From CAZYFH01 sp965197395 (GTDB taxonomy: Bacteria > Acidobacteriota > Vicinamibacteria > Vicinamibacterales > UBA8438), in assembly GCA_965197395.1 (NCBI GenBank), contig OZ240205.1, positions 1,426,001-1,490,000 of the forward strand: 64,000 nt of DNA, given 5' to 3'. Both the position numbers and the translations under genes were made by a program. Under the pieces are notes generated by a model. It had not been told where the DNA came from. It saw only the letters and a list, made by a program, of their open reading frames with translations, and did no database searches. Of this stretch, positions 62,237 through 64,000 are shown in pieces (the first letter of the stretch is position 1; every line of letters begins with the position of its first letter).

Positions 62237-64000
62237 GTGGCACAGTCGCTCCGCTCCACGCCACTCGGGGGTCCCAACGCGGTCGGGCTCCTGGCCGCTG
62301 GCGCGGCTGTCCTGTGGCTGGCGGCCGGGGTCGCGCTTCTCGAGGGCGCCGGGGCCGAAGGCGCGGGGCCGAGCGCATGGACGAACGACCTCACCCCGAT
62401 CACCGCGGCCGATTGGGACGCCTCGAAGGCGGCCCATCTCATCGAGCGCGCCGGTTTCGGCGCGACCCCCGAGGAGATCGCGCGACTCGCGGCCATGACC
62501 CCCCAGGAGGTCGTCGACCGACTCGTCGACTATCAGGCAGTGCCGGATCACCTGGCGCCGTTCGATGCGTCGCCGATCTGGGATCCGGGCATGGATCCGT
62601 TTCCAAAGAGCCGGGCGGAGGCCGTGCGCATCGCCCGCGAGCGCGGCGAGTCGCTGGGCGTCAAGATGCTGCCCGAAGGCGAGTCGCGGCGGCTCCAGCC
62701 GGTGGTCAACAAGTTCTTCTACGGGCTGCGGTCGAACGCCGTGGAGACCCAGCGGCTGGCGACCTGGTGGGGTGAGCGCATGCTGCTCACCCGGCGCCCC
62801 CTCGAAGAGAAGCTGACACTGTTCTGGCACGGCCACTTCGCCACCGGCAACGTCAAGGTGCGCGACACCCGGATGATGCTCCGCCAGAACGAGTTGCTGC
62901 GTGCGCACGCCAGCGGCCGCTTCGAGGAGCTGCTGCTCGGCATCCTCACGGATCCGGCGATGCTCGTCTATCTGGACAATGGCGAGAACGTCAAGGGGCA
63001 TCCAAACGAGAACTTCGGGCGCGAGCTGCTCGAGCTCTTTTCCCTCGGCGTCGGCAACTACACCGAGCAGGACATTCGTGAGGGGTCGCGCGCGTTTACC
63101 GGTTGGACGAACGATGTCCTCGAGTTCGAGTTCGACGCCGAGCAGCACGACTTCGGCGAGAAGACGTTCCTTGGCCAGACCGGGCCGTTCGACGGCGACG
63201 ACATCATCCGGATCATTCTGGAACAGCCGGCGGCGGCCGACTATCTCAGCGCGAAGCTCTATCGGTACTTCGTCCGCGACGACCTCGACGCCGCCACCGG
63301 GTCGAAGCTCGCCGCGACGTTCCGCGACGCGGACTATGCGCTCAAGCCGCTGCTCAAGCTGATCTTCCTGTCGCACGATTTCTACAGCCCGGACTCGTAC
63401 GCCACGATGATCAAGAGCCCGGTGCATCTCATCGTCTCGACGTATCGGAAGCTCGGGCTGAAGGAGCTCGCGACCATCCCGGACTTCAACCGGCTGACCG
63501 CCGGGCTCGGGCAAACGCTGTTCAACCCACCCAACGTCGCTGGTTGGGCGGGCGGCCGCACCTGGATCACGCCGGCGACGCTTCTCCAGCGCGGCAACCT
63601 GTTCCGCGACGTGCTGTACCCCGACGCCGACTCGTTCTGGGCGCCGGACCGGTCCGTCCCCGGGATCTACTCGGAAGTCGAGCGACGGCTGGAGCTGGGG
63701 ATGAACATCACGGCGGCCACCCAGGAGGGTGATGCCGAGTCGAGCCAATTGGCGGACCGGGACGAGGACTACAACACGCGCTATGGTGGATACATGGGAT
63801 ACATCATGGCGTTCGAGCGCCTGCACGAGATCCCACGCCGCGTGCCGGATCTCGATCTGGTCCGGTTGCTCACCGAGGCCGGCGCCGTCGAGGTCGATGA
63901 CATCGTCGACCATCTGGTCGCGCGCTTCCTGCGGGTGGATCTGGCGAGCGCCGATCGCGCTGTGATGGCCGACTTCCTGCGCGGCGAGTTGGGTGCCGAT
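62237..64000 (+). CDS. DUF1800 family protein (partial, runs off the window)
   Basis: An open frame of 588 codons to the window edge. The GTG start follows GGGAG by six bases; the N-terminus has a hydrophobic helix (AVGLLAAGAAVLWLAAGVALLEGAGA), a signal or anchor. DUF1800 features are AAHLIERAGFGATPEEI, LTLFWHGHFATGNVKV, NENFGRELLELFSLGVGNYTEQDIREGSRAFTGW and LFNPPNVAGWAGGRTWI. In many Planctomycetes and Acidobacteria this gene pairs with a DUF1501 gene downstream, which would be outside the window. Function is unknown. Confidence 0.85.
   Translation, partial: MAQSLRSTPLGGPNAVGLLAAGAAVLWLAAGVALLEGAGAEGAGPSAWTNDLTPITAADWDASKAAHLIERAGFGATPEEIARLAAMTPQEVVDRLVDYQAVPDHLAPFDASPIWDPGMDPFPKSRAEAVRIARERGESLGVKMLPEGESRRLQPVVNKFFYGLRSNAVETQRLATWWGERMLLTRRPLEEKLTLFWHGHFATGNVKVRDTRMMLRQNELLRAHASGRFEELLLGILTDPAMLVYLDNGENVKGHPNENFGRELLELFSLGVGNYTEQDIREGSRAFTGWTNDVLEFEFDAEQHDFGEKTFLGQTGPFDGDDIIRIILEQPAAADYLSAKLYRYFVRDDLDAATGSKLAATFRDADYALKPLLKLIFLSHDFYSPDSYATMIKSPVHLIVSTYRKLGLKELATIPDFNRLTAGLGQTLFNPPNVAGWAGGRTWITPATLLQRGNLFRDVLYPDADSFWAPDRSVPGIYSEVERRLELGMNITAATQEGDAESSQLADRDEDYNTRYGGYMGYIMAFERLHEIPRRVPDLDLVRLLTEAGAVEVDDIVDHLVARFLRVDLASADRAVMADFLRGELGAD

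Noticed and set aside
61760..63913. 717-codon open frame antisense to the DUF1800 gene
   Set aside because: The plus-strand frame has clear DUF1800 motifs; the antisense frame has low-complexity Arg, Gln and Val rich sequence expected from GC-rich shadow reading.

Overview
The window is a high-GC bacterial chromosome segment that spans the replication-origin neighbourhood: dnaA, dnaN, gyrB and gyrA on one side, and rpmH, rnpA, yidD, yidC, khpB, mnmE, mnmG, rsmG, parA and parB on the other. Together with DUF885, DUF1800 and FG-GAP proteins and a Mrp/Mbh-like antiporter operon, this suggests an acidobacterial genome, perhaps Vicinamibacteria-like. That placement is inference from gene content; no 16S gene is present.

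Layout. Positions 1-5148 are the end of a mobile region: an IS3-family transposase remnant split by a 474-bp non-coding element with perfect 8-bp target duplication and terminal repeats, an IS21-family istA/istB pair whose right end is lost, and an excisionase-like gene followed by a frameshifted tyrosine recombinase that abuts the 3' end of tRNA-Ser(UGA). From 5252 to 18103 lie housekeeping genes: an FG-GAP secreted protein, serS, galU, an FmdB zinc-ribbon protein, a DUF885 protein, rsmI, a TPR protein, glmU, glmS and pcrA. GalU, GlmU and GlmS all serve nucleotide-sugar and envelope precursor supply.

18195-25705 is one tight ten-gene operon coding for a membrane cation/proton antiporter built like the membrane arm of Mbh hydrogenase (E, F, G, MbhD, MbhE, B, C, D), followed by two further NuoL/NuoM-like subunits and no redox module. 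A lipoprotein gene with its own terminator faces it.

26578-44554 is the origin region. gyrA, gyrB, dnaN and dnaA run leftward and rpmH through parB run rightward. Candidate origin sequences lie on both sides of dnaA, and a parS-like palindrome precedes parA. recF is not between dnaN and gyrB. 44732-49793 holds the F1 part of ATP synthase (atpHAGDC) without adjacent F0 genes.

49869-64000 contains a PP2C phosphatase, a Wzm/Wzt-type polysaccharide exporter, mfd, a SurA-like isomerase, a NusG-like gene broken at a C9 tract, dusB, an intact-looking IS630 element inserted exactly at the shared stop codon of dusB and a CDF metal transporter, a Nudix hydrolase and the start of a DUF1800 protein.

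The most unusual non-gene signals are intergenic arrays of 7-bp tandem repeats, three of them arranged as inverted pairs with a shared CCTAAG core (38088-38152, 47768-47860, 58297-58362), one of which lies inside the atp operon.
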